This document shows, piece after piece, positions 25,123 through 34,369 of a DNA stretch of 64,000 nt; positions within the stretch are counted from its first letter, which is position 1; every line of letters starts with the position of its first letter. Source of the stretch: Paracoccaceae bacterium (lineage in GTDB: Bacteria > Pseudomonadota > Alphaproteobacteria > Rhodobacterales > Rhodobacteraceae); contig JAQWSE010000012.1 of NCBI GenBank assembly GCA_029243395.1, forward strand, positions 1 through 64,000. Direction: 5' to 3'. Under the pieces are notes generated by a model. The model made no database searches, had not been told where the DNA came from, and saw only the letters and a list, made by a program, of their open reading frames with translations. The translations under genes were made by a program, and so were the position numbers.

Positions 25123-26559
25123 ATGAAAGAGTTAAAAAACCAGTTATATATTAATGGTGAATGGCGTCCCGCTTCAGATGGTGGAACTTTTCAAGTATTG
25201 GATCCAGCCACAGAAAAAGTCATAACTAATGTCGCTAGCGGAACTGTCGATGACGCGATGTTATGCCTAAAAGCGGCAGAAGATGCCTTTCCCTTATGGG
25301 CATCGAAAAGTCCTCGTGAAAGGGGAGAAATATTAAGAAAAGCTTTTGAATTAATTACAGAGAAATTAGATATTATATCCAACCTAATCACATTAGAGAA
25401 CGGCAAAGGAGCTTCTGACGCAATTGGTGAGGCAAGATATGCAGCTGAATTTTTTCGTTGGTATGCTGAGGAGGCGGTTCGTTCAGAAGGACATCTAGGG
25501 ATGGCCCCATCGACAGGTGCTCGTGTGCTAGTACATCAGAAACCAGCGGGAATTTCAGTTCTCGTAACTCCCTGGAATTATCCCGCAGCTATGGGTGCTA
25601 GAAAAATTGGTCCCGCCCTTGCTGCAGGTTGTCCAGTAATTATAAAGCCAGCGTCAGAGACTCCTCTGACAATGTTAGCATTGATGCCAATTTTAGAAAA
25701 AGCAGGAGTGCCTCCGGGCGTAGTAAATGTTTTGCCGTCTCGCTCTTCCGGTAGTGTTGTGGGTGCGATTCTAAGAGATCGTCGAACAAAAGTTGTTAGT
25801 TTTACAGGGTCAACAGAAGTTGGGCGACAAATCTTACACGCAGCGGCTGATAATGTTATCAAGCCTGCAATGGAGTTGGGCGGAAACGCTCCATTTATTG
25901 TTTGTGAGGATGCTAACTTGGAGGCGGCAGCAGATGGGTTAATGGTCGCAAAAATGCGTAATTTAGGTGAAGCCTGTACTGCCGCAAATAGAATTTACGT
26001 GCACGAGAACGTGGAATTAGAATTTGTCGAACGATTTATTAAGAAAATGGCCAAGCTTAAGATGGGTAACGGAAGTGACGCTAGTATTGATGTTGGTCCT
26101 TTAGTTAATGCGGAGACAAGAGATAAAGTTGATTACTTTGTTCGTGACGCGGTTTCCAAAGGTGCAAAGATTAATTTAGGTGGGAAAAAACCTGAAGGTA
26201 AAGGTTTTTTCTATCCACCCACAGTTTTAACAAATGTTCCTGACAGTGCTGATTGTCTCTCTGACGAAATATTTGGGCCGGTTGCTGCTATTCAAACATT
26301 TAATAGCGAAATGGAAATTATCGAACGGGCAAATAATACGGAATATGGATTAGTGGCATATGTTTACACGACCGACCTAAAGAGAGGTATGAATATATCA
26401 GAAAATTTAGAATTTGGTATGATCGGTTTAAATCGAGGCCTTGTTTCGGACCCAGCAGCTCCCTTTGGAGGCGTAAAACAATCGGGATTGGGTAGGGAAG
26501 GCAGTAAAGAGGGAATGTTAGAGTTTCAGGAAACTCAATACATTTCAACTGAATGGTAA
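25123..26559 (+). CDS. NAD(P)-dependent aldehyde dehydrogenase family protein
   Basis: A 478-residue aldehyde dehydrogenase. The coenzyme-binding region T-P-W-N-Y-P is at 149-154, F-T-G-S-T-E-V-G at 227-234, the general base is E251 in E-L-G-G-N, and the nucleophile is C285 in G-E-A-C. Length and motifs fit the succinate-semialdehyde dehydrogenase-like group, but residue-level specificity cannot be read. It follows the E2-like gene by 8 bp and precedes a 57-codon small gene by 4 bp, so it belongs to the long operon 22168-29340. It would oxidise an aldehyde released earlier in the pathway. Confidence 0.9.
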   Translation: MKELKNQLYINGEWRPASDGGTFQVLDPATEKVITNVASGTVDDAMLCLKAAEDAFPLWASKSPRERGEILRKAFELITEKLDIISNLITLENGKGASDAIGEARYAAEFFRWYAEEAVRSEGHLGMAPSTGARVLVHQKPAGISVLVTPWNYPAAMGARKIGPALAAGCPVIIKPASETPLTMLALMPILEKAGVPPGVVNVLPSRSSGSVVGAILRDRRTKVVSFTGSTEVGRQILHAAADNVIKPAMELGGNAPFIVCEDANLEAAADGLMVAKMRNLGEACTAANRIYVHENVELEFVERFIKKMAKLKMGNGSDASIDVGPLVNAETRDKVDYFVRDAVSKGAKINLGGKKPEGKGFFYPPTVLTNVPDSADCLSDEIFGPVAAIQTFNSEMEIIERANNTEYGLVAYVYTTDLKRGMNISENLEFGMIGLNRGLVSDPAAPFGGVKQSGLGREGSKEGMLEFQETQYISTEW

Positions 26560-26563
26560 GCAA

Positions 26564-26737
26564 ATGGAAATAGACCCTTTCTGGTATGGTGAAAAATACA
26601 TTTATACTGCGAGGGTTCCCCTTGATTTAATTTTTAAGCGTCGCGTTATAAATGGAGTTGATGCAACTCACTTCACCTCACACTATAGAAGCCTCCTCGC
26701 GAGACCCGATGAACTGGTGATTGACCGACTTGAATGA
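26564..26737 (+). CDS. Small protein of unknown function, 57 residues, in operon
   Basis: A short open frame exactly fills the gap between the aldehyde dehydrogenase (stop 26557-26559) and the iron-sulfur subunit. The ATG lies 4 bp after one stop, and its TGA ends 1 bp before an ATG in frame with the next gene. The product starts M-E-I-D-P-F-W-Y-G-E-K-Y and ends D-E-L-V-I-D-R-L-E. It is hydrophilic, with a basic middle (F-K-R-R) and no membrane segment or metal motif. I do not recognise the family. The tight spacing on both sides is the main argument that it is a gene. Confidence 0.55.
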   Translation: MEIDPFWYGEKYIYTARVPLDLIFKRRVINGVDATHFTSHYRSLLARPDELVIDRLE

Positions 26738-26750
26738 GATGGGAAAGACG

Positions 26751-27233
26751 ATGTCTAAGGCAAAAGATTCGATATCTTTGACCATTAATGGATCAAAATA
26801 TAAGATAAAAGCGGATCAGGATACTCCTCTTTTGTTTGTGCTTAGAGACAATATAGGTTTGTGCGCGACTCGTTATGGTTGCGGTGAAGCAACTTGTGGA
26901 GCGTGTACTGTGATTATTGATGGCCAAGCAGTAATGTCTTGCGATATTTCATTGGGTGCTGTTGCGGGAAAATCAGTTCAAACAGCTGAAGGAATGCAAA
27001 CCAAGCCTAGTCACCCTTTGTTAGAGGCTTTCATTAAACATCAAGCTGGTCAGTGTGGATATTGCTTAACAGGTATATTAATGGCGTCAAAAGCTCTCTT
27101 AGAAAAAGAGCCTTTCGCGACGAGAAAAAGAATAGCAGAAGTTTTGGACTCAAATCTATGCCGTTGTGGAGCTCATTCAAGAATATTAGATGCAGTTGAA
27201 GAAGCTGGGAAGTTTATGAGTAAGGAGCAATGA
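26751..27233 (+). CDS. (2Fe-2S)-binding subunit of a xanthine dehydrogenase-family molybdenum hydroxylase (IorA/CoxS-like)
   Basis: A 160-residue small subunit. The plant-ferredoxin-type cluster ligands are in C-G-E-A-T-C-G-A-C near residue 45, and the second cluster ligands are in C-G-Y-C-L-T-G near residue 100 and C-R-C-G-A-H near residue 137. It passes electrons from the molybdenum site to an acceptor. The start at ATG 26751 has GGGAAAG upstream; ATG 26739 and TTG 26721 are in the same frame and possible. The large subunit starts 1 bp after its stop. No FAD-binding medium subunit gene is next to it. Confidence 0.9.
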   Translation: MSKAKDSISLTINGSKYKIKADQDTPLLFVLRDNIGLCATRYGCGEATCGACTVIIDGQAVMSCDISLGAVAGKSVQTAEGMQTKPSHPLLEAFIKHQAGQCGYCLTGILMASKALLEKEPFATRKRIAEVLDSNLCRCGAHSRILDAVEEAGKFMSKEQ

Positions 27234-27234
27234 A

Positions 27235-29340
27235 ATGATCCCTCCATCTCCACTTGTAGCTGCGCCACATCTACAGAATTGGTTGAAACTTTCAGAGGAA
27301 AAAAAATTAATTTTTTTCACAGGTCGTGTTGAATTAGGTCAAGGCAATACCACAGCACTTTTAATGATGATAGCCGATGAGTTAGACGTTCTGCCTTCCT
27401 CAATAATTTTAGAAACTGCCCGCACAGATCTAACACCAAATGAAGGTATCACTGCAGGGAGTATGTCTATAACCATTGGAGGCCAGGCACTACGTTGGGT
27501 GGCATCTGCCTTAAGGGTTCAGATTTTAGACATTGCTTCAAAACAATTGAAAGTTAATTCCAAAGATTTTTCTATTTGTGAAGGTTATATCTTTGATCGA
27601 GGAAAGAAAACGGAGTTTTCTTTGAATGATTTTTTTGATGGACTTGATTTAACTAGAAAAATTGTTGATGACGCCAAACCAAAGAGTTTCAAAGAAAGAC
27701 GGAAGAGCTTTAGAGACATAAATAGAATTGATTTAGAATCTCGACTCTTTGGAGCTCCATTCATCCATGATTTGAAATTCGATGGTATGGTCTACGGTGC
27801 TCCAGTTCACCCCCCTAATACTCATTCTCATTTAGTTAGTTTAGATCTTGAAATGTTAAAAGGCCGCCCTGGTGTCATAAAGGTAGTCAAGAACGGTTCG
27901 TTTGTGGGCATAATAGCATCAACTTCTTACCACGCAAAAAATGCTGCAAACTGGGCTAGAAATAATGGAAAATGGGAAAGTAATATCAAAGAGCCGTTTA
28001 ATCTCTTTGAAAACCTAAAGAATTTAAATACAAAGCCAGAGACAGTGATTGAGTCAAGAGACGTAAATAAGAATTCCGGAACTTGGTTTGAAATTACCGC
28101 ATCACGGCCATTTATTTATCACGGTTCAATAGGTCCAGCTACTGCTATCGCAAAGGCTGAGAAAGACAAGATCACCATTTTCACGCATAGTCAGGGAGTA
28201 TTTCAATTAAGACAAGCTATTGCAAAAGTCTTAAATACAGCAGAGGAAAAGATTTGCGTAATACATAAACCCGGTTCAGGTTGCTATGGGCACAATGGAG
28301 CGGATGATGTAGCGTTCGATGCTGTTCTAATGGCTAAATCTGTAACTGGAAGATTTCTAAAGGTTGTCTGGTCCAGATTTGATGAATTTCATTCATCACC
28401 AATGGGAGCTTCCATGGTAACAAAATCAAGAGCCCTACTTTCTTCTAATAACCGACTTGTTGCTTTCGATGTGGACGTAAGTTCCACACCTCATACCAAT
28501 AGGCCCAATGCTAACTTCCCAAATTTGCGGGCGGCAGGATATTTGGCCAATCCTATTTCCCCTTCGCGGACTCCTGATGTGCCAGTGGAGAGAGGGGGAG
28601 GAGCCGATAGAAATGCGATTCCATCTTATGAAGTGGGGGGTGTAAGGGTTAGAAAGCGGATTATATATGATACTCCATACAGAACATCTGCGCTGCGCTC
28701 TTTGGGGGCGTATTGCAATGTAGTCGCCAATGAGGCGCTTTTAGATAGTATTGCGAAACAAATTGAGGTTGAACCTATTGCTTTTCGTCTCGATCACACA
28801 ACCGACCCGCGAGCTAGGGAAATACTGGAGCGTCTCGATTATGAAACCAAGAAAGATAGGGCAGTCTCCAATGAAGAGGGTATTGGCTGGGGCATTGGTT
28901 TTGCGCGCTATAAAGGTTCAGGAGGCTACTGTGCGGTAATGGTTAAAGTTCATGTAGGTGAAAATGTAAGCGTTACAGATGCAATATCCGTGTCCGATGT
29001 GGGAGAAGCTGTCAGCTCAGATGGAGTAAAAAATCAGGTTGAGGGTGGAATTATTCAATCAATTAGTTGGACTTTAAAGGAGTGTGTGCCAGTGGATGGA
29101 TTTTCGGCAACTGCTGAATCATGGACAGATTATCCTATTCTTAAATTTAGTGAAATTCCAAATTTGCGCACAATTCTTATTGATAGACCTGAGGAAAAGC
29201 CTCTTGGAGCAGGAGAAATTTCTCAAGGTCCTACAGGCGCTGCTATAGTTAATGCTGTGGCCGATGCTATCGGATGTCATGTGACAAATTTACCAATTAC
29301 AAGAGATGCGATAATTGGCACCATAAATGCTGAAGATTAG
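27235..29340 (+). CDS. Molybdopterin-binding large subunit of a xanthine dehydrogenase-family hydroxylase (IorB-like)
   Basis: A 701-residue catalytic subunit of the isoquinoline-1-oxidoreductase/aldehyde oxidase type. Visible are G-R-V-E-L-G-Q-G-N near residue 30, molybdopterin-contact segments such as G-G-A-D-R-N-A-I-P near 455, and the catalytic Glu (E661) in G-A-G-E near the C-terminus. Such enzymes hydroxylate N-heterocycles or oxidise aldehydes with water as the oxygen source. With the 2Fe-2S subunit it forms a two-subunit enzyme. The gene ends the island, and its last 3 bases overlap the converging pckA stop. No XdhC-like maturation gene is in the window. Confidence 0.85.
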   Translation: MIPPSPLVAAPHLQNWLKLSEEKKLIFFTGRVELGQGNTTALLMMIADELDVLPSSIILETARTDLTPNEGITAGSMSITIGGQALRWVASALRVQILDIASKQLKVNSKDFSICEGYIFDRGKKTEFSLNDFFDGLDLTRKIVDDAKPKSFKERRKSFRDINRIDLESRLFGAPFIHDLKFDGMVYGAPVHPPNTHSHLVSLDLEMLKGRPGVIKVVKNGSFVGIIASTSYHAKNAANWARNNGKWESNIKEPFNLFENLKNLNTKPETVIESRDVNKNSGTWFEITASRPFIYHGSIGPATAIAKAEKDKITIFTHSQGVFQLRQAIAKVLNTAEEKICVIHKPGSGCYGHNGADDVAFDAVLMAKSVTGRFLKVVWSRFDEFHSSPMGASMVTKSRALLSSNNRLVAFDVDVSSTPHTNRPNANFPNLRAAGYLANPISPSRTPDVPVERGGGADRNAIPSYEVGGVRVRKRIIYDTPYRTSALRSLGAYCNVVANEALLDSIAKQIEVEPIAFRLDHTTDPRAREILERLDYETKKDRAVSNEEGIGWGIGFARYKGSGGYCAVMVKVHVGENVSVTDAISVSDVGEAVSSDGVKNQVEGGIIQSISWTLKECVPVDGFSATAESWTDYPILKFSEIPNLRTILIDRPEEKPLGAGEISQGPTGAAIVNAVADAIGCHVTNLPITRDAIIGTINAED

Positions 29341-30941
29341 CCAATTGCAGCAGCTTTTGTTTTTTCATCTACAAAAGGTAAATATTGTTCAAAATTATCA
29401 GCGAATAATTTAACTAATTTAGTAGCTGCTTTATCGTAAGAAACTTTATCCAACCAATTTTCTCTTGGATTTAGGAATTTGTTATCTACGCCTTGAAGAG
29501 AAATAGGTACCTCAAAACCAAAGTTTGAATCTTTACGAAAAGAACAACGATCTAAACGCCCCTCTAGTGCGGCATCCAAGAGTGCTCTAGTTATATGAAT
29601 TGGCATACGTTTCCCAATTCCAAAGCCGCCCCCTGTCCACCCAGTATTTAGTAGCCAACACCTCGTATTGTACTTTGTGATTTTTTCTCTTAATAATTCT
29701 CCATATACCTCTGGTCGGAGAGGTAAAAACGGCGCACCGAAACAAGTTGAAAACGTTGGCTCAGGCTCAATTACTCCTCGTTCAGTGCCCGCCACTTTTG
29801 ATGTAAAGCCTGACAAAAAATGATACATAGCTTGAGCTGCTGAAAGAGAAGCTATGGGTGGCATGACCCCATATGCGTCACAAGTTAACATAACAAGATC
29901 CTTAGGATGTTTTGCTAAGCCATCTTGAGCTGAATTAGCTATATAATGCATTGGATAGGCAGCACGCATATTCACCGTCAAGCTATCATCTTGAAAATCC
30001 AACTGTTTAGTGTGTTCATTACACATCATATTTTCGATCACAGTGGAAAATTTCGATGTTGTAGCGTATATATCTGGTTCATTTTCACGAGACAGATTAA
30101 TAGTTTTAGCATAACACCCACCTTCGAAATTAAAAATCCCATTAGCGGACCATCCATGCTCATCATCGCCGACCAAAACTCTTTTACCATCAGCTGAAAG
30201 TGTAGTTTTTCCTGTCCCCGATAAACCAAAAAAAATTGCCGAGTCCGATAAAGTATCAGAAATCCTATTTGCTGAACAATGCATTGGCATTATACTTTTT
30301 TGCGGAAGGAGATAATTAAGCAATGTGAACACGCTTTTTTTGTTTTCTCCTGCATACTCAGTTCCTGCTATTAGCACAATTTTTTCATCAAAATTAATCG
30401 CGATAACAGTTTCGGATCTGCATCCATGCCTAACCGGGTCGGCAAAGAAAGTTGGTAGGTTTATAATTGTAAAGTCGGCGATAAAGTCTACAACTTCAAA
30501 TTCATTTGGGCGGATTAGTAAATGTCTTATGAACAAGTTATGCCATACAAGTTCAGATATGACTCGGATATTAATTCGATGGTCTTTTTCTGCACCTGCA
30601 AATAAATCTTGTACGTAAAGATTTTTACTTTTCATGTGACGAAGCATGTCAGCATATAAAACATCGAATGAAGCCTTTTCCATTCTAGCGTTTTGCTCCC
30701 ACCAAATTTTGCTCGCAGTACTGGGCGAGACTACAACATGTTTGTCTTTCGGGGATCGTCCAGTGAACTTTCCTGTATTAACAACCAAAGTGCCGCCAAG
30801 ACCTAATTCCCCCTCATTTCTTTTGATTGCTTGCTCCATCAAGCTAGGCTCAGTCAAATTATAGAAAGCTTCATTAAAACCAGTTATGTTTTGGTCGCTG
30901 AGCTTAAAAGATGGGTTAAATAAACCACATTCTCTTTCCAT
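29337..30941 (-). CDS. pckA: Phosphoenolpyruvate carboxykinase (ATP)
   Basis: A 534-residue enzyme converting oxaloacetate and ATP to phosphoenolpyruvate, CO2 and ADP in gluconeogenesis. The kinase P-loop [11 protein letters not shown] is near residue 235, the metal-binding region G-D-D-E-H-G-W lies shortly after, and the PEPCK signature N-F-E-G-G-C-Y-A-K is near residue 273. Length and motifs fit the bacterial ATP type. It starts at ATG 30941. It converges on the molybdenum hydroxylase gene with a 3-bp overlap of the 3' ends. An inverted repeat about 60-80 bp upstream may bind a regulator. Confidence 0.95.
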   Translation of the reverse strand: MERECGLFNPSFKLSDQNITGFNEAFYNLTEPSLMEQAIKRNEGELGLGGTLVVNTGKFTGRSPKDKHVVVSPSTASKIWWEQNARMEKASFDVLYADMLRHMKSKNLYVQDLFAGAEKDHRINIRVISELVWHNLFIRHLLIRPNEFEVVDFIADFTIINLPTFFADPVRHGCRSETVIAINFDEKIVLIAGTEYAGENKKSVFTLLNYLLPQKSIMPMHCSANRISDTLSDSAIFFGLSGTGKTTLSADGKRVLVGDDEHGWSANGIFNFEGGCYAKTINLSRENEPDIYATTSKFSTVIENMMCNEHTKQLDFQDDSLTVNMRAAYPMHYIANSAQDGLAKHPKDLVMLTCDAYGVMPPIASLSAAQAMYHFLSGFTSKVAGTERGVIEPEPTFSTCFGAPFLPLRPEVYGELLREKITKYNTRCWLLNTGWTGGGFGIGKRMPIHITRALLDAALEGRLDRCSFRKDSNFGFEVPISLQGVDNKFLNPRENWLDKVSYDKAATKLVKLFADNFEQYLPFVDEKTKAAAIG

Positions 30942-31000
30942 CGATTTGATTCCAATCTAAATGACTCTTAGGATAGTTTAACTCATTTTTTTTTCGAGAA

Positions 31001-31020
31001 AACAGTCGACTTAAACTGTT
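31001..31020. promoter_or_regulatory. Inverted repeat upstream of pckA, possible operator
   Basis: AACAGT (31001-31006) and ACTGTT (31015-31020) form perfect 6-bp arms around an 8-bp spacer, 60-80 bp before the pckA start. Spacing and symmetry would suit a dimeric regulator. In this AT-rich gap a chance occurrence is quite possible. Confidence 0.3.
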
Positions 31021-31146
31021 AACAAAATATTTTTTTCAGTTCAATCATTACGTTAAAAATTTTTTGTGTAAAGTTGAACTCTTTTATTTTCTAGTCAAAA
31101 ATGAGGAAATATACAATTCCATGTTATGATAAAATCATATAATTAG

Positions 31147-31395
31147 TTAATGTTTGTTTCTTAAATCAGTAAGTATAACTTGTGTCGCAGTCAGCGAAGA
31201 TACCGTATATGGCACAAAAAATGTTAAGATCATCCGTATCCATGTATCGCCAGAAATCGAAAGAGTTAACAGTTCGTTTCCATGATTAATGAAAGCTAGA
31301 ATTAACCCGACTATTAGTGCAATCTTAATTGCTTTTTTTCTGACGCGATAACTAAAAAAAATTCTTATAGCTATTTTTATATCTGGAAATGTCAC
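31147..31395 (-). CDS. nrtS: NrtS-like small nitrate/nitrite transporter
   Basis: An 82-residue protein with two predicted membrane helices, about residues 22-42 and 52-72. The sequence around the first helix (K-K-A-I-K-I-A-L-I-V-G-x-I-L-x-x-I-N-x-G) and the second (F-F-V-P-Y-x-V-S-S) fits the NrtS family, two-helix proteins shown in marine bacteria and cyanobacteria to support nitrate or nitrite transport. It starts at GTG 31395 with AAAGG upstream. No nitrate or nitrite reductase genes lie in the window, so the transported ion here is uncertain. The symbol is by family resemblance. Confidence 0.65.
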   Translation of the reverse strand: MTFPDIKIAIRIFFSYRVRKKAIKIALIVGLILAFINHGNELLTLSISGDTWIRMILTFFVPYTVSSLTATQVILTDLRNKH

Positions 31396-32029
31396 TAAAA
31401 TCTGCCTTTCAACTTAAATTATTAATTAGCTTATTTAATTACATATGAGAGGTAAAACATTGCTTGCCCAATCTTACAAAAAAAGACTAACAGTATCAAA
31501 TAAGAAGTTGCATAGATAGCCATGGACATCAATTCTAAACTTTTCCCAAGCTATTATAAAGCCTGTGCTTGTCAGATTTGCGATTGACCCATACGGTTTA
31601 TCTTCAAAAGAACTTACTCTCTTGAATTGGTATACTGAAAACTTTAAGCATTGCGCAGATTTAGAGCTAATTCGAATAAATTAAGAGATTTTTTCGACCT
31701 AAATTGGGACATATTTTGAATCCACTAAAGCAGCAGACAAAAATAAAAAAATAAAAATTAATAGCACTCGTTCACACTGTGGCTATAATTACCTATTTAG
31801 GTTAGAATTCCGTTATTATAGAATAACGCTATTTCCTTTCAACCTCTGCCCATTTTCTAATGGTTTCTATCGAAGCTATTGATACTCTACAAACTATGAA
31901 ATTAATTCTCTTATAATCATTCAGTAATTTTATTTTATCGTATACTAGAGATAAGTATGTTCCATACAGGGTTATTCACTCCAAATATATGGTGTGCTAT
32001 GTATTGGTCATTATTTAACGAGGTTGATT
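31396..32029. other. Long AT-rich intergenic region, possible decayed coding remnant
   Basis: No gene could be supported here. A stop-free stretch at 31520-31684 on the plus strand translates to a protein-like sequence (for example P-V-L-V-R-F-A-I-D-P-Y-G-L-S-S-K-E-L) but has no ATG, GTG or ribosome binding site at its start and matches nothing I know. It may be a relic of a lost gene. The rest shows only scattered stops and A/T runs. Confidence 0.3.
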
Positions 32030-32602
32030 ATGAGTTCACCCAAGAAAATTATGGCTTTAGATTTGCAGGTAGTTGATCCCCTACCAGAATCCACAAAAAA
32101 ATATTTTGATATTTGCCAGGAAAAACTCGGAATGATACCAAATGTATTGAAAGCCTATGCTTTTGATATATCTAAGTTGGAGGCATTTACAGGTTTTTAT
32201 AATGAGCTCATGTTGGCAGATAGTGGGCTAACTAAGATTGAACGTGAAATGATAGCAGTAACTGTTTCATCTATTAATAAATGCTTCTACTGTCTGGTCG
32301 GGCATGGAGAAAATCTTCGGCAGTTATCAAAGGACTCCATTTTGGCTGAGATGATAGCGACAAATTATAAGGTAGCCAACCTTAATCAACGTCAACGCGC
32401 AATGCTTGAGTTTGCAGAAAAAATAACCTTGAATAGTTTAAATATTGAAGAATCAGATCGGAAAGTCTTGCGAGAAGTTGGTTTTAATGATCATGAAATT
32501 TGGGATGTAGCAAACGTAGCTGGGTTTTTTAACATGACTAATCGCATTGCCAGCGCAGTCGATATGCGTCCAAATGATGAATATTTCCAAAAACAGCCAT
32601 AG
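32030..32602 (+). CDS. Peroxidase-related enzyme / carboxymuconolactone decarboxylase (AhpD-like) family
   Basis: A 190-residue all-helical protein of the CMD/AhpD superfamily. The redox motif appears as C-F-Y-C-L-V-G-H near residue 83, matching the AhpD C-x-x-C followed by His. The preceding L-T-x-x-E-R-E-M-I-A-V and the later W-D-V-A-N-V-A-G-F-F-N-M-T-N-R-I segments are typical of the uncharacterised peroxidase-related subgroup. ATG 32030 behind AACGAGG is preferred over the in-frame start 12 codons upstream. It stands alone between intergenic gaps. Confidence 0.85.
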   Translation: MSSPKKIMALDLQVVDPLPESTKKYFDICQEKLGMIPNVLKAYAFDISKLEAFTGFYNELMLADSGLTKIEREMIAVTVSSINKCFYCLVGHGENLRQLSKDSILAEMIATNYKVANLNQRQRAMLEFAEKITLNSLNIEESDRKVLREVGFNDHEIWDVANVAGFFNMTNRIASAVDMRPNDEYFQKQP

Positions 32603-32715
32603 TTGCAATCATTTCACGAGAAATGCGTTTGACTTAAAACGAACAAAGTTATTAATTGACAGAGACCCAATATCCTTCAACTAAACAAATTCAACTCTAT
32701 ACTGGGTAGATCATC

Positions 32716-33633
32716 TTGTTTTCAAGAATATATTCAGATACTTCCTTAAGCTTATTAATTGTATTAAGCGGTTCCGCTTGGGGTTTGTACTGGCTGCCTT
32801 TGAGGACAATTGAGCAGGCTGGAATGGCTGGTTCATGGAGTATTGTGTTGGTTAATGCGTGTCCACTAATAGTTCTTTTTCCATTATTAATATTCCACCT
32901 TAAAGGGTTGAAAGTTCATCCAGTACCCATGACATGTGCTGGTTTCATGATAGGTGCCGCATTTACATTATATGCAAATGGGTTGGTTGAAACCACCATT
33001 ATAAGAGCCACACTCCTATTTTACCTGAGCCCTATCTGGTCCACTATTTTAGGCGGTATTTGGCTCTCAGAGCGTCTAACTAAGGCTAGAATATTTTCAA
33101 TTCTTGTCGCCGTTATTGGGCTCTTTCTATTGCTAACAGACCTCAATAATTCAGAAAGTACCAAACTTAATATCGGTGATCTTTTCGGTTTTTTATCAGG
33201 GATATTTTGGGCAATAGGAGCAACTATTATAAATAGGTGGCCAAATGCTCCTACTTTGCCATTAACAACTATAGTTTATGTTGCAACAACAATCCTTTCT
33301 GTACTCTTTGCCATATTTCTTTATCAGGATCCAATGCCAAATATGGGTATTATAGAGGATAGTTTTTTGACTGCGGCCATATGGTCTATTATAATCTTGC
33401 TGCCAGGTTTTTGGATTATTTTTAGGGTATCTCAGTTACTGTTTCCAGGAAGGGTTGGAATTCTCATGATGTCAGAAGTCGTTGTGGCCATCGTTAGTGC
33501 AAGCATTTTAGTTCCCGAGGAAACTATGGCTTTCTTACAATGGGTAGGTGCTGGGGCTATTTTATTTGCAGGAGTTATAGAAGTCTTCTTTGGCTATAGT
33601 AAGATAGGAAAAAACCCTAAATCACTGAGATAG
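32716..33633 (+). CDS. EamA/DMT family transporter
   Basis: A 305-residue membrane protein with about ten predicted helices arranged as two EamA repeats (roughly 10-145 and 155-295). The first repeat opens with S-G-S-A-W-G-L-Y-W, a typical start for this family of metabolite exporters. The second has F-L-S-G-I-F-W-A-I-G. It starts at TTG 32716 with no strong ribosome binding site. Substrate unknown. It is followed by a convergent broken kinase gene. Confidence 0.8.
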   Translation: MFSRIYSDTSLSLLIVLSGSAWGLYWLPLRTIEQAGMAGSWSIVLVNACPLIVLFPLLIFHLKGLKVHPVPMTCAGFMIGAAFTLYANGLVETTIIRATLLFYLSPIWSTILGGIWLSERLTKARIFSILVAVIGLFLLLTDLNNSESTKLNIGDLFGFLSGIFWAIGATIINRWPNAPTLPLTTIVYVATTILSVLFAIFLYQDPMPNMGIIEDSFLTAAIWSIIILLPGFWIIFRVSQLLFPGRVGILMMSEVVVAIVSASILVPEETMAFLQWVGAGAILFAGVIEVFFGYSKIGKNPKSLR

Positions 33634-33668
33634 TTTCCATCTCGATAACAGTTATGGCGATCAACATT

Positions 33669-34298
33669 TTAATTTTTCCTGGTTTCATACAAGAATTCAC
33701 TATTAAGACTATTCTCCAAAATGTATTTTGCGTTGGGTAAGTCATTTTCAAAAATCTTTTTTTCCCTTACTTCTTTAGTGAGAGATTTCCAACGATGTTC
33801 AAGTCTTTTTCTGATAACATTTGGTGAAACATTTATAAAAATTGTAGTATCATAAAACTTCAGCAAATCTGCCCATGGTTTATCTTTCAACATAAGATAA
33901 TTCCCTTCAACTATTAAATGTCGAGCAGACGCATCAATGATGTTAGCGCTGTTTCGGGAAATCTCTAGCTGTCGGTCAAATACTGGAACAGCTACGGCGG
34001 TTTCGCTGTTTTCGGATAATCTTTTTAGGATGGAGGTGAAGCCTGCAACGTCAAAAGTATTGGGAGACCCCTTTTTGCCTAACAGGTCAAGGTTCTCTAA
34101 GACAATATCATCATAATGAAACCCATCCATTTGGAAAACATCCGCACTATTGAGTTCATAGCTATTAATTCGCGCGTACAAATCCATGGCAAGCGTTGAT
34201 TTCCCTGAACACGGAGGTCCTGCTATTGCCGTGATGCTACGATGTTTTTTCCCTCAGTCTAAGATGATGGAAACTAGCTTATCAAAATTCACAGTCAT
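33669..34298 (-). pseudogene. FrcK/nucleoside-kinase-like P-loop kinase with an in-frame TGA near the N-terminus
   Basis: The minus-strand frame runs from ATG 34298 to the stop at 33669 and would encode about 209 residues, the family length. A TGA at 34256-34254 interrupts it after 14 codons. Downstream of the stop comes I-T-A-I-A-G-P-P-C-S-G-K-S-T, a perfect Walker A P-loop for the uridine kinase/FrcK group. Later come D-G-F-H-Y-D-D and V-E-G-N-Y. The first ATG after the stop (34187) lies beyond the P-loop, so a protein from it would lack the ATP site. There is no ATG, GTG or TTG between. TGA is the normal stop in neighbours, so this is a nonsense mutation, a sequencing error or an unusual start. 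Confidence 0.65.
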
Positions 34299-34369
34299 TT
34301 TTGCTATCAATTTAATGCAGTCTGTCAACCAAGTTCCAAGCAAATAGGATGCTTAATCATTCTCGGTCA

